This document shows positions 34,220 through 43,433 of a stretch of DNA of 64,000 nucleotides, one piece after another. This DNA comes from an uncultured Porphyromonadaceae bacterium (GTDB lineage Bacteria > Bacteroidota > Bacteroidia > Bacteroidales > Muribaculaceae). The number at the start of each line of letters is the position of its first letter. Within the stretch, counting starts at the first letter, position 1. The translations under genes were made by a program, and so were the position numbers. The notes below the pieces were generated by a model. The model ran no database searches, had not been told where the DNA came from, and saw nothing but the letters and a program-made list of their open reading frames with translations. The stretch lies in assembly GCA_902489275.1 (NCBI GenBank), contig CABTZK010000001.1, positions 134,208 to 198,207 of the forward strand, in the 5' to 3' direction.

Positions 34220-35158
34220 CTAATAGGGTTTCCTGTACTTGTTGTCGGGGTCCTCCTCCAGGATGCTCAAGTAGCTGGCATAGCGGCTTTCGCTAATGTA
34301 GTACTCCCTCACGGCTTCTCGCACGGCGCACCCCGGCTCGTGGGTGTGGGTGCAGTTGCCAAAGCGGCAACCTGCCGACACCTTAAAAATCTCGGGGAAA
34401 TAATGAGCGACTTCCTCCTTGTTGAAATCAATCATGCCAAAGCTTTTCACGCCAGGCGTGTCGATAATGGCTCCTCCACTCGGGAGGTCGAGCAGCTCGC
34501 TGAAGGTGGTGGTGTGCGTGCCCGTGTGATGCACATCGCTCACATCGCCCACTCTCAAGTGGGCATCAGGAATCAACGCGTTGATCATCGAGCTCTTCCC
34601 CACTCCGCTATTGCCGCTCAACAGCGACGTTTTGCCTTTTAACACTGCGCTGAGCCTTTCCAATCCCACGCCAGTCAGTGTCGAGACCCTCACGGTCTCA
34701 TAGCCGATGCCTTGATAGAGGTGCTCCATCGCGGCCAGCAGCGCTTGGTCGTCATCGCGCTCAAGCAGGTCGATTTTGTTAAAGACCATCACCGCCGGCA
34801 CATTGTAGGCCTGGGCCGCCGCGAGAAACCGGTCGATGAAAACGGTGCTGGTCTCGGGATACAGCAGCGACACCACCAGCACCGCCTGGTCGATGTTGGC
34901 GGCTAAAATCTGAAATTCCTTTGACAAGTTGCTGGATCGGCGAATGATGTAGTTCCGACGCTCGCCAATCATGGTGATGAATGCCGTGCCATCAGGCTTC
35001 GGCTCTATCGTCACCACATCGCCCACTGCCACGGGATTGGTGCAGCGATAGCCCTTCAAGCGGAAATTTCCCTTGATTTTGCAGTTTACAACAGTCCCTC
35101 CATCGGTCCTGACGAGATACCAACTGCCCGTGTTCTTAACGACTAACCCTTGTCTCAT
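34220..35158 (-). CDS. rsgA: Small ribosomal subunit biogenesis GTPase RsgA
   Basis: A 312-residue circularly permuted GTPase: an N-terminal OB fold, then G4 FNKIDLL, G1 SGNSGVGKSS and G3 DTPGVKSFGM in permuted order. A C-terminal zinc module follows, CRFGNCTHTHEPGC, with the Cys/His ligands intact. It checks late 30S maturation. Upstream of rpsO on the same strand but with a 158-base gap containing the rpsO promoter. Confidence 0.96.
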   Translation of the reverse strand: MRQGLVVKNTGSWYLVRTDGGTVVNCKIKGNFRLKGYRCTNPVAVGDVVTIEPKPDGTAFITMIGERRNYIIRRSSNLSKEFQILAANIDQAVLVVSLLYPETSTVFIDRFLAAAQAYNVPAVMVFNKIDLLERDDDQALLAAMEHLYQGIGYETVRVSTLTGVGLERLSAVLKGKTSLLSGNSGVGKSSMINALIPDAHLRVGDVSDVHHTGTHTTTFSELLDLPSGGAIIDTPGVKSFGMIDFNKEEVAHYFPEIFKVSAGCRFGNCTHTHEPGCAVREAVREYYISESRYASYLSILEEDPDNKYRKPY

Positions 35159-35181
35159 GAAGTTTGCCTTAATTTTGCAAA

Positions 35182-35189
35182 CAAATTTA
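35182..35189 (-). promoter_or_regulatory. -7 element of rsgA
   Basis: Minus strand TAAATTTG about 24 bases before the start codon; the -33 region is not canonical. Confidence 0.5.
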
Positions 35190-35349
35190 GATAAAAATTT
35201 CCGATTAAGCGCATGCCGACGGCAAAATTATAGTCGCGTGCCATTCATGATCTATCGAAAATGTAAAACTAAGCATCGGCTTCAAGTGGCAATATTTCTA
35301 AATTTTAGGGAGTTATCGAGACAATGCCTTGCGGAAAGCAAATAAAAAA

Positions 35350-35381
35350 TTTGCTTTTTAATATCGAGTAACCTAACTTTG
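35350..35381 (+). promoter_or_regulatory. Promoter of the small winged-helix gene
   Basis: TTTG (35350-35353), 20 bases, TAACTTTG (35374-35381). Leader about 40 bases. Confidence 0.78.
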
Positions 35382-35428
35382 CAGTGTCTTAACAAACAAA
35401 TTGTTTTACAAAATTAATTTATTTTACA

Positions 35429-35632
35429 ATGAATGTAGAAGCTATTGGGACATGGGCAGGCCTGGTATGGACTCGACTCAACGAAGCCAAAGGCAGCCTA
35501 AACATTAGGGAACTTAGAAGAGTAACGAAACTGAGAGAAAAAGAGGTTTACGCAGCAGTTGGCTGGCTTGCTCGCGAAGGCAAGATCAATGTCAACGAGA
35601 ATGAGAAAGAGGTAGACATCACCCTCGTTTAA
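35429..35632 (+). CDS. Small winged helix-turn-helix protein (DUF2582 type)
   Basis: A 67-residue stand-alone winged helix: GTWAGLVWTRLNEAKGSLN (helix 1), a recognition helix around LREKEVYAAVGWLAREGKI, and a C-terminal beta wing (INVNENEKEVDITLV). It matches the small DUF2582 proteins found in Bacteroidetes and archaea. Such proteins are presumed DNA-binding, but the target is unknown, and for this gene I see no operator. Monocistronic with a clear promoter and terminator, so it is likely well expressed. Confidence 0.88.
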   Translation: MNVEAIGTWAGLVWTRLNEAKGSLNIRELRRVTKLREKEVYAAVGWLAREGKINVNENEKEVDITLV

Positions 35633-35693
35633 CCGAAGCGTAGACACAACAATTAAAAGACATTCAAGTTTTTGTTGTTCAACAGAGAGAAAT

Positions 35694-35727
35694 CAGGTCG
35701 CACAAGTCATGCGTGACCTGTTTTTTT
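35694..35727 (+). terminator. Terminator after the winged-helix gene
   Basis: CAGGTC (35694-35699) pairs with GACCTG (35715-35720), with an additional inner GCA/TGC pairing, followed by seven Ts. It may also stop the convergent gene. Confidence 0.82.
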
Positions 35728-35745
35728 AACCCTTGTCAACTTCCT

Positions 35746-36591
35746 TTAGAACGAGCCGCCCATTTTGCGATAAAGCTGCAGGGCATAGTAAAAGTCCTTG
35801 ATTTGTCGCTCAGATATTTTCTTCACATGGTTGATGCCTTCAGCCCCCATATACATGACTCGCGCCCAGGAGCAATGTGAAAGCGCATAGGCCAAATCCC
35901 TGTCGGATTTCGACAGCGGATTGTCGAAATTCTCCCAATACAGGTTACTGCCGCCTTGCCCGGCCTCTACCCCCGATGGGGTAAACATATAGGAATAGCC
36001 ATCAATGATGAACTGCACTTTTTCAATATTCAACGGGTCGTCGGCACAATATTGAGCCCTCAAGCGCAAGGGTGAGGGTTTCGAGTCCTTCACATTGAAA
36101 TAGAAGAAAATGCCATTGTCAACCTTGTCCATCGACACATCCTTGGGCACATAGCAGTCGCTGTTGCGGCTGAAAAACGACAGGAGCTCTTCTTTTGACT
36201 CCGCCACCGGCTCGTCTTTCCACTTGAGATGACTGGGGCCATAGTCCAGCTTTGGAATGGTGTAGTTGATGGAAAGCAAGGAGTCGAGATAATCCTTGTT
36301 TTTCTCTTCAAGCAACGCTCGCTCGCCTGCAAACACATCTTGCGGCAGCCGTGCAGCGTCAAGCTCACGCTCGCGCAACTCACGCTCGGCCTTTTGACGG
36401 CGTTTTTCCTCAGCCTTGCGTATCTTGTCGCGGCGCTCGTTGGGACGCTCGGGGTGCAGGCGACGGACGGGCAGACGGATAGACGGGTCATAGTCTTTCT
36501 CGTCGGGAATCGCCCCTGCACAGACGTGGGGCGCAAAAGAGGAAATAGAAAAAATGGATATTACTACAAATGCTATTATTCTCGTCATCAT
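35746..36591 (-). CDS. Exported protein of unknown function
   Basis: Not recognised. 281 residues from ATG 36591 (MMTRIIAFVVISIFSISSF, signal peptide to about CAGA); the frame is open 14 codons further upstream, but that would pass the promoter. After the signal comes a highly charged Arg/Lys/Glu helix (about residues 45-80, probable coiled coil), then a mixed alpha/beta domain with DYGPSHLKW, FFYFNVKDSKPSPLRLR, YCADDPLNIEKVQFIIDG and a final helical part (YYALQLYRKMGGSF). Probably periplasmic. No neighbour suggests a role. Confidence 0.78.
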   Translation of the reverse strand: MMTRIIAFVVISIFSISSFAPHVCAGAIPDEKDYDPSIRLPVRRLHPERPNERRDKIRKAEEKRRQKAERELRERELDAARLPQDVFAGERALLEEKNKDYLDSLLSINYTIPKLDYGPSHLKWKDEPVAESKEELLSFFSRNSDCYVPKDVSMDKVDNGIFFYFNVKDSKPSPLRLRAQYCADDPLNIEKVQFIIDGYSYMFTPSGVEAGQGGSNLYWENFDNPLSKSDRDLAYALSHCSWARVMYMGAEGINHVKKISERQIKDFYYALQLYRKMGGSF

Positions 36592-36614
36592 GTGATCAAT
36601 TGCTAAGAATTGCG

Positions 36615-36644
36615 CAAAATTACTGATTCTCAATGAAAAAACAA
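36615..36644 (-). promoter_or_regulatory. Promoter of the unknown exported protein
   Basis: Minus strand: TTG (complement of 36642-36644), 19 bases, TAATTTTG (complement of 36615-36622). Confidence 0.78.
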
Positions 36645-36716
36645 AATATTATTAGCGTTTGTTAAGATTTTTAGCATCTGCTAATCCTTTCGGCACCTTC
36701 ACCCGCTTGCGGGGCG

Positions 36717-37661
36717 TTACGGTTTGCCCACCGTCGCCAAGAGCCGGCTTCCCATTGTCTCGATTTCGTCACGATGCGCAAGATGCTCGATATAGCCATG
36801 CGGGATAGCCTCCAATCCAAATTTTGCGCCCAACACCGCGCATGCAGGAGCGGCATTGGTGTCGGCATCGCCGCCCTCGTTCACCACAGCGAGCAGGCCG
36901 TGCTCAAAACTCTTGGCATTGAAGTAACACCACAACAGCGCCGAGAGGCACTTGAGCGTGTAGCCTCTTCCTGCCACTGCACCCAGTTGCAGGGCAGAGA
37001 TGTCGGTCGAGCGGGAAAGCTTCACGCAATCAACAATGCGCTCATCATAGTTGCGCGCCATGCCGATGATGTCTTGCTCGGCGAGTTCCCTGCCATTGTA
37101 CACAAGGTGATGAATGATTTCGCTGGCTATCACACAGCTTCCCACGCAGCGAGGGTCGTAGTGCGTGACACGGCAGACCTTCTCGGCACTCTCGGCCACG
37201 TGCCGCTGGAGCAAGCCTACCACAGCGGTGCGCATCAAGCCTCCATTTGGGGCGCTGTCGCATCGGCCAGCCTCCCAGGCGCTACGAGCCACCTCCTCGG
37301 GACTTTTCACAAACTGCGCGGCGAACACGACGCGCGCGGTGAGGCGACCGATGCTGGTCGCTCGCGAGCTGCCGGCCCACGACAGGAACTTTTTGGCAAT
37401 ATCCTTTTGGTCGATTTCGCCTTTCTGGTCGATAATGGACTCGGCGATGCAAAGCATCATGTCGGTGTCATCGCTCCAGTCGCCATGCGCGATCTCTTCG
37501 TGACAGCCGTGAATCTCGTCATAGCGGCTCAACCCGCCAGGATAAGCCATCGTCACGGCCTCTTTGGTCATGAACTCAGTGCCTAACCCTAATGCGTCGC
37601 CGATGGCCTGGCCATAGATGGTGGCCATGAAGCGGCTCCTGAAATCAGTTGCTTTCATCAT
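36717..37661 (-). CDS. ADP-ribosylglycohydrolase family protein
   Basis: A 314-residue DraG-like hydrolase (start ATG 37659-37661; a second ATG follows). The metal-binding acidic motifs are intact: GQAIGDALG near the N-terminus, DWSDDTDMML with the first Asp pair, and EGGDADTNAA with the second. The family removes ADP-ribose from proteins or small molecules using two magnesium ions. No ADP-ribosyltransferase gene is present in the window, so the substrate is unknown. Cytosolic. Separated from the TlpA gene by a terminator-like hairpin. Confidence 0.92.
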   Translation of the reverse strand: MMKATDFRSRFMATIYGQAIGDALGLGTEFMTKEAVTMAYPGGLSRYDEIHGCHEEIAHGDWSDDTDMMLCIAESIIDQKGEIDQKDIAKKFLSWAGSSRATSIGRLTARVVFAAQFVKSPEEVARSAWEAGRCDSAPNGGLMRTAVVGLLQRHVAESAEKVCRVTHYDPRCVGSCVIASEIIHHLVYNGRELAEQDIIGMARNYDERIVDCVKLSRSTDISALQLGAVAGRGYTLKCLSALLWCYFNAKSFEHGLLAVVNEGGDADTNAAPACAVLGAKFGLEAIPHGYIEHLAHRDEIETMGSRLLATVGKP

Positions 37662-37698
37662 CGTGGGTTTATTTATATTGGCTGTCCGACAACAAGAA

Positions 37699-37726
37699 AG
37701 GTCGATCACCCTCTTGGGCACGACCT
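37699..37726 (-). terminator. Terminator of the nucleotidase-GH3-TlpA operon
   Basis: Leftward stem AGGTCG / CGACCT (complement of 37721-37726 and 37699-37704) with an inner CCC/GGG pairing, followed by TTTCTT. Moderate strength. Confidence 0.55.
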
Positions 37727-37753
37727 CTCTCGCTATTGTGGAGTATAAAAAAA

Positions 37754-38743
37754 CTACTCACCCATCAACTCGTGAATTTTGGCGGCGAGCTCGTCACCCA
37801 GCAATCCGCGCGAGACAATGCGTCCCTTGGGGTCGAAGATGATGATGTGCGGGATTCCGTTGATTCCATAGATGTCGGTAGGCTCCTTAATTTTCTTGTC
37901 GCCCACAATCACCGGCCAGGGCAGGCTCATGGCTTTCATCGCCTTGCGCGTGTCGGCGGGATTGTCCCACACGGCAACGCCCAAGAAAGTCATGCCTTTG
38001 CCGTTAAATTCCTCAAAATACTTCTTGATTTTCGGTATCTCACGGCGGCAAGGGCCACACCAACTGGCCCAGAAATCAACCAACGTGTAAGCGCCCTTTC
38101 CCACGTAGTCGCTCAACTTATACTCATGGCCATCATCACCCTTCACCGTGAAGTCGGTCATCATTTGCCCCACAGCGGTGCGCTCGCGCGCTTGCGCGCT
38201 GGTGACCATGCCCTGAAAACGCTTCATGGCGCGATAGGACGCCGGAGCGGCACTTAACGCCGAGTCGAGCTGCGCCAAGCTATAGTCCTGCCCCATGAGA
38301 TAGCTATAGTAGGCGTAAACGCCGAGCGCATTTTCCCGGTTCTGGTTGTAAAATTCCAATAGCAGGGCAAAATATTCCTCGCTCGTCTTGGCACGCTGCA
38401 TCTCGTCGCCAAACTTGTTCAAAGCCTCGTTCAGGGGCGCTCCCGTTGCCATCATGCTCGACCAGTCGACCTGCACATTGCCATCTTCAAGCACCATGCT
38501 GCACCGGTCGGCACCCACACTGAGCGTGATGAAGCAAGATCCCTCGACCGTGCCCTGGAATGTGGCACGCTTGCCTTTCACGATGGCAGAATCGAGGCGG
38601 CTACCCGTGTCGAAACTCGTGAGATAAGCCTTCTGGCCAGCCTGCGAGGCATCAGGGAAATTTACCGTGATCTTGTAGTTGCCTGCTTGTGCGCTCCATG
38701 CGAGCGCCACAAGTGCCAATAGCATCGAAAATTTTGTTTTCAT
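37754..38743 (-). CDS. TlpA-like periplasmic thioredoxin with DUF4369-type N-domain
   Basis: A 329-residue exported protein (signal peptide ending SAQAG). Residues 21 to about 110 form a beta-rich DUF4369-like domain, a helical linker follows, and the C-terminal 140 residues are a thioredoxin fold with the redox motif WASWCGPCRREIPKI and the cis-Pro block GINGIPHIII. Predicted to reduce or isomerise disulfides of exported proteins. Its ATG overlaps the stop of the GH3 gene? No: the order on the minus strand is GH3 first, and the GH3 stop codon (38743-38745) shares one base with this ATG, so translation is coupled. Confidence 0.92.
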   Translation of the reverse strand: MKTKFSMLLALVALAWSAQAGNYKITVNFPDASQAGQKAYLTSFDTGSRLDSAIVKGKRATFQGTVEGSCFITLSVGADRCSMVLEDGNVQVDWSSMMATGAPLNEALNKFGDEMQRAKTSEEYFALLLEFYNQNRENALGVYAYYSYLMGQDYSLAQLDSALSAAPASYRAMKRFQGMVTSAQARERTAVGQMMTDFTVKGDDGHEYKLSDYVGKGAYTLVDFWASWCGPCRREIPKIKKYFEEFNGKGMTFLGVAVWDNPADTRKAMKAMSLPWPVIVGDKKIKEPTDIYGINGIPHIIIFDPKGRIVSRGLLGDELAAKIHELMGE

Positions 38744-41700
38744 TAGTTAATAATTGATTGATAAATAATTGATTGAATATTAGTCCTGGCACTCACTCGC
38801 CAAAAGTTGGGATTGTTGCGAGTGGGATTGACACGGTTACTCAAAAAGATGTAAATCATGTCGTTTTTGGGGTCAACCCAGTAGCACGTGCCCGTGAACC
38901 CCGTGTGGCCATAAACTTCGGGCGGGGCTTGGGCACACGTGTTCGAGGCATTGGGATTGGCGACCACAGGCTTGTCGAATCCCAACCCACGATGGGAGTT
39001 GGGGCTCTTTTGCGTGGTAAACGTCTCAACCGTCGATGTTTTCAGGAAACGCTGTCCGCCATAAGTGCCGCCATTGAGCCACATCTGGAACAACTTGGCC
39101 AAGTCATTGGCGTTGGAGAACAGGCCCGCATTGCCTTGCACGCCACCAGAAAAGGCGGCAACTTCATCATGCACATAGCCATGAATGTGCTGCTTGCGCA
39201 AATAGGTGTCGATCTCGGTATAGGCAATTTGCGACTCGGGGAACTTGCTCAATGGGCGATACAACGTGTGGTAGGCTCCGAGTGGCGCAAACACGTTGTT
39301 GTTCACGTAGTAGTTCATGGGCAATCCCGTCATGTTTTGTACGGCATCGGCAAGCAGGCAGAAATTCATGCAGCTGTACACATAATGCTTCTCGCCAAGC
39401 GGCAAGCGGTAGATGCGCGACATAATGGTGTCGTAGGTGGCTTGGCACCCCCATATTCCATCGGCAATTGGCCAGTTGAATTGGTCGGTCTTGATCGGCG
39501 AGAGAATGTCGGTGCGCAGCCTGGCGGTCTTGTTGCCGTAGGCGTTGTCCATAATCTTAATCGAGTTCACATTGGTGGGAGCTGCCGTGATGAGCGACCC
39601 TTTGTAGGTCTTGGGGTCCATCATCATGTACCACATGTTGATGGAGGGCGGCATGCCCGTCTCATGATAGAGCAACTCCCGAAACGTGAGGTTCTCCTTG
39701 CCAGTACCCTTCAGCCCCGGAATGTAGTCGCCCACTGGATCATCGAGTTTGAACTTGCCCTCGTCATAGGCTTTCATCACCGCGCTGATTGTTCCCGTCG
39801 CCTTTGACACCGAAGCTAAGCCGAAAAGGGTGTTCTCGTCAACGGCGATCTCGCTGTTACTATCAATTTCGCCAAATGCACGATTATAGACAACCTTGCC
39901 ATGCCGGGCTACAACAACTTCGCAGCCTGGGAAAGCGTGCTGCAAAACGCCATACCGGCACACCGAATCAATTTTTGCGCTCAAGGCGCTGGAAAAGCCC
40001 ACCTCGGCAGGAATCGTGTAGCCCAGGCGGCAGGCCTTGTAGCACACGCCTGTGCCCGCTTTGAGGCTGTGGCCATTTGCCCCATTCACATCGACGGGCA
40101 AGATGCCCGTGGCGGCATTTCCGCCAAAAATCGTTTGCGCCAGGTAGTCCTCGCTCACGGGCGAGTTGTCATAGGCCACCAGCGAAGCCTTCACGTAGGT
40201 GTTGGCCAGCAGAGTCCCAAAGGCATCTAATTTCTCAGGACTTGACATCATGGCTACAACCACGTTTTTAAAATGACTCGCCACATATTTTGCTGCCGCG
40301 ATATAAGAAGGATTCTCCCTGGCAATACAGATCAGGATCATGTTGAATGCCCCTTGCCTCAGTTGGTCGGCAAGCACGCCTGCGCCCTGCTCGTCGCGAT
40401 AGACGAGCGGGGTCGTTTGGGCATAGTTGGCACAGCGGCGCTGAAACATCGACTTCGTGCCGTTGGCATTGCCCATGGTGACAACCGCGATGCGCTTTGT
40501 CGCCAGGTTTTTGACAGGCAGCAAGCCATTCACATTCCGCACCACCGTGATGCCGCTGGCTGTCATTCTTCGCTTGAGTACAGTGGCCGCATCCGAGTTC
40601 ACATCACTCACAATGTTTGCCAAGTCAATATGGGGTTTCTCGCTCAATCCGAGCGCATACTTGTAGCGCAGTATTTTTTTGCAACGCTCGTCGATGGTCT
40701 TTTGGCTGAGGACCTTACCCGCAATCGCTTTTTTAATGGCCGCGATCTCACGCGGCACGTCAACTGGCATGAGCAGCACATCGTTGCCTGCCAGCAGCGC
40801 ATTCACACACACCGAACCGCTGACCGCTTTGGCGCCTCCCATCTCAAGCGCATCGGTGAAGATAAGGCCCTGAAAGCGCATTTTCTTCTTGAGCAAGCCC
40901 GTGACATATTTTTTTGACATGGTACTTGGCACGCGATTCCGGTCAACTGCCGGCACGTAAAGGTGCGCCGTAAGCATACCGCTCAACCCGGCATCCACGT
41001 AACGCTGAAAAGGCGCGAAATCATAGAGTTGCAACTCTTGTAGCGATTTCCTCACCGTGGGCAGTTCCTTGTGCGAGTCGGCCGTCGTCGAGCCATGCCC
41101 GGGAAAATGCTTAGCCACCGAAAGCACACCGCCATCTTCCAAACCGCGGGCAAAGGCGATGCCATGACGAGCGACAATCTCGGGGTTGGAGCCATAAGAG
41201 CGTGTCCCTATCACCGTGTGGGCGCGGTCGATCACGTCAAGCACGGGGGCAAAGTCGACATTCACCCCGATGCGCCTGCACTGGCGCGCCACTTCGCGGC
41301 CGTAATCGTAGAACACCTTGTCATCGCCTATGGAGCCCAGCAAGAGGTTGCGCGAGAACACTGGCGCATCCTCAAGGCGCATCGACAGCCCCCACTCGGC
41401 ATCAAGTGTGATCATCAATGGCACTTTGGCCATCGATTGGGCCAAATTGGTGAGCTTGGCTTGGGTCACAATATCGTTTTCATTGTAGATCAGCCCACCC
41501 ACCTTGTAGTCTTCTACCAGTTTCTTGACGGTGGCACGTGCCAGGTTGTCACGTGGGTTCACCGCAATCACCATGAGTTGGGCTATGCGCTCATCGGGAG
41601 TCATCGCCCTGAAGGTTGAGCTCACCCAGGTTTCCATGGCCTTCTTGTTGACCTTGTTGAAGATGTGTGGTTGTTTTGGGGCACGAGCCGCTACGGCTGC

Positions 41701-41751
41701 CAAAGCGACCATAGCGAAAAGCCCGAAGAGCGTTCTTCTTAAAGCTGTCAT
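38743..41751 (-). CDS. GH3 N-acetylglucosaminidase fused to a beta-lactamase-like serine hydrolase
   Basis: 1002 residues with an N-terminal signal (MTALRRTLFGLFAMVALAAVAA). The GH3 part has the NagZ-type signature KHFPGHGSTTADSH (residues 214-227, catalytic His dyad) and a nucleophile at D300 in FTDALEMGG. A GH3 C-terminal domain follows to about residue 570. From about 585 a class C beta-lactamase/esterase fold begins, with the SxxK motif SVSK at 647-650, a Tyr in YSCMNF and a late GHTGFTGT motif. Likely role: removal of GlcNAc from cell-wall or glycan fragments plus a peptidase/esterase step. Lies 21 bases after the 5'-nucleotidase gene. Confidence 0.93.
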   Translation of the reverse strand: MTALRRTLFGLFAMVALAAVAARAPKQPHIFNKVNKKAMETWVSSTFRAMTPDERIAQLMVIAVNPRDNLARATVKKLVEDYKVGGLIYNENDIVTQAKLTNLAQSMAKVPLMITLDAEWGLSMRLEDAPVFSRNLLLGSIGDDKVFYDYGREVARQCRRIGVNVDFAPVLDVIDRAHTVIGTRSYGSNPEIVARHGIAFARGLEDGGVLSVAKHFPGHGSTTADSHKELPTVRKSLQELQLYDFAPFQRYVDAGLSGMLTAHLYVPAVDRNRVPSTMSKKYVTGLLKKKMRFQGLIFTDALEMGGAKAVSGSVCVNALLAGNDVLLMPVDVPREIAAIKKAIAGKVLSQKTIDERCKKILRYKYALGLSEKPHIDLANIVSDVNSDAATVLKRRMTASGITVVRNVNGLLPVKNLATKRIAVVTMGNANGTKSMFQRRCANYAQTTPLVYRDEQGAGVLADQLRQGAFNMILICIARENPSYIAAAKYVASHFKNVVVAMMSSPEKLDAFGTLLANTYVKASLVAYDNSPVSEDYLAQTIFGGNAATGILPVDVNGANGHSLKAGTGVCYKACRLGYTIPAEVGFSSALSAKIDSVCRYGVLQHAFPGCEVVVARHGKVVYNRAFGEIDSNSEIAVDENTLFGLASVSKATGTISAVMKAYDEGKFKLDDPVGDYIPGLKGTGKENLTFRELLYHETGMPPSINMWYMMMDPKTYKGSLITAAPTNVNSIKIMDNAYGNKTARLRTDILSPIKTDQFNWPIADGIWGCQATYDTIMSRIYRLPLGEKHYVYSCMNFCLLADAVQNMTGLPMNYYVNNNVFAPLGAYHTLYRPLSKFPESQIAYTEIDTYLRKQHIHGYVHDEVAAFSGGVQGNAGLFSNANDLAKLFQMWLNGGTYGGQRFLKTSTVETFTTQKSPNSHRGLGFDKPVVANPNASNTCAQAPPEVYGHTGFTGTCYWVDPKNDMIYIFLSNRVNPTRNNPNFWRVSARTNIQSIIYQSIIN

Positions 41752-41772
41752 TTTTTTGCTACCTAACTTTTT

Positions 41773-43287
41773 TTACTGCATCACCATGCGTGGTGCGTCA
41801 TCGGCATCAACCATTTTGCCTTGAGCCGTGAGGTCCTTAATATATTGCAGAATGTGAACGCCATAGCGCGCATTGTCCTTGAACAAGACGTTTCCGTTCT
41901 TAAACGAGGTCAAGAAGTCGCCTCCGTTGGCCAAGAAGTCGATGGTGACGATGCAGTATTTCTGTTCAGGATTGATTTTCTTGCCGTTCAGCTTGGCCGA
42001 TGTGATTTGTTTCTTGGCATTGTAGGTCGCTTTCAGTTGCTTGCTCACGGCATCGCCATCACGATAGGCCATCACATTGAGTGCATCGAGCAAGTCACGA
42101 CCTGTGATTTCGATCACCATCAAGCGATTGTCGAAGGGGAATATTGACTGAATGAGCCCTTCCGAGATTTTGCCTTGGGGAATATCGGTGCGGATTCCGC
42201 CCTTGTTCATGATGGCGCAATCCACCCTGCCCTTGTAGAGCTTGGGAATAATTCCCATCAAAGCGTCTGTCACAAAGTTCATGGCTGTCCAGCTGCTATT
42301 CCTCATCCGTTTTGCCGACATGCCCACTACATTGTTCTCCAGCGAGTCGACGCCACGCTTGAAAGGCGAGAGCCAAGCCTCAAGAGCAGGATAGGCCTTG
42401 GCAGCGTTGTCCCAGGTCTCGTCAACAGGGATGTGGCTGTACACCACTTTTCCTGTCTCAAGGTCGAGATCGTATTTCCCGACAATTTTACCCGACTTGC
42501 CATTTTGACCAATGGTCACCACCTTGCCATCGGCATTCTTGACCAAGGAGTATACCGACCCGGGCTTAATCACCGAATGCGAGTGCCCGCCAATGATGAA
42601 GTCGATATAATGGCTGGTGGCAGCAATGATTGAGTCGTTGGGCTCGCTGGGCTCCATCGAGTCGTAGCCAATGTGAGAAATCATCACGGCATAGTCGACA
42701 CCCATCACTTCTTTCAAGTATTTGGCTGTGGCATCGGCCACTTTCATGGAGCTGATATAACGAATACCCTTGCTGTTCACGTCAGAGACCATGCCACGCG
42801 GGTTCACGCTGATGCCGAAGAAGCCGATGCGCTTGTCGCCGTAGGTTTTGATTTCAAAGGGCTTAAAACCCTTAATCGGGGTGGCGCTCAAGTCGTAATT
42901 GGCGCTCAACTTCACCGGTTTCAATTTGTTATAAAATGTTGCCAGCGAGTCGACTCCATTGTCAAACTCATGGTTTCCCATAATCACCATGTCGTAAGCC
43001 AAGCTATCCATCAACGAGAACTCTACTAGACCGCCGTAAAGCGAGAAATAATTTGTGCCTTGCACGGCATCGCCCGCGTGCACAAGCAGGCAGTTCTTGT
43101 TGCTCCTGCGCTCGCTGTCGTAGATTGCGCGGCGGCGCAACACCCCGCCTTTTCCGTCGCGTGCAGGATCGATTTGACTATGAGTGTCGTTAACGGCCAG
43201 AATGACCACATGCTCGGCCTGCATGGCTACAGGCACCAGGCATGCCGTTACCAGGCATGCCGCCATCAGTTGTTTAAAAGTATTCAT
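41773..43287 (-). CDS. Exported 5'-nucleotidase / bifunctional metallophosphoesterase
   Basis: A 504-residue UshA-like enzyme. The metal-binding motifs of the N-domain are VNDTHSQ, VHAGDAVQG, MGNHEFDNG and IGGHSHS; the C-terminal substrate-binding domain shows KGGIRTDIPQG and FLANGGDF. It should dephosphorylate external nucleotides so that nucleosides can be taken up. The signal peptide contains an internal duplication (ACLVTACLV), and VTAC fits a loose lipobox, so surface lipoprotein anchoring is possible, as is ordinary cleavage after AMQA. First gene of the operon with the GH3 and TlpA genes. Confidence 0.93.
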   Translation of the reverse strand: MNTFKQLMAACLVTACLVPVAMQAEHVVILAVNDTHSQIDPARDGKGGVLRRRAIYDSERRSNKNCLLVHAGDAVQGTNYFSLYGGLVEFSLMDSLAYDMVIMGNHEFDNGVDSLATFYNKLKPVKLSANYDLSATPIKGFKPFEIKTYGDKRIGFFGISVNPRGMVSDVNSKGIRYISSMKVADATAKYLKEVMGVDYAVMISHIGYDSMEPSEPNDSIIAATSHYIDFIIGGHSHSVIKPGSVYSLVKNADGKVVTIGQNGKSGKIVGKYDLDLETGKVVYSHIPVDETWDNAAKAYPALEAWLSPFKRGVDSLENNVVGMSAKRMRNSSWTAMNFVTDALMGIIPKLYKGRVDCAIMNKGGIRTDIPQGKISEGLIQSIFPFDNRLMVIEITGRDLLDALNVMAYRDGDAVSKQLKATYNAKKQITSAKLNGKKINPEQKYCIVTIDFLANGGDFLTSFKNGNVLFKDNARYGVHILQYIKDLTAQGKMVDADDAPRMVMQ

Positions 43288-43326
43288 AAAATATATCTAT
43301 TATTATGTCATTATCTCTTTGGATTG

Positions 43327-43334
43327 CAAAAATA
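43327..43334 (-). promoter_or_regulatory. -7 element of the 5'-nucleotidase operon
   Basis: Minus strand TATTTTTG, 40 bases before the start codon; the -33 region is not clear. Confidence 0.5.
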
Positions 43335-43397
43335 CACAAAAAACGCTTAAATGCCCATCGGTTTTCATGATTTTTTATGAGACAGGCCTTAAAAGGC

Positions 43398-43433
43398 AAA
43401 AACTCCAACGCGCTGACGTTGGAGTTTTATTTT
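43398..43433. terminator. Orphan bidirectional terminator-like hairpin
   Basis: AAAACTCCAACG / CGTTGGAGTTTT around a six-base loop (43411-43416), flanked by A- and T-runs on both sides, so it could stop transcripts from either direction. Both neighbouring genes are transcribed away from it. Confidence 0.75.
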
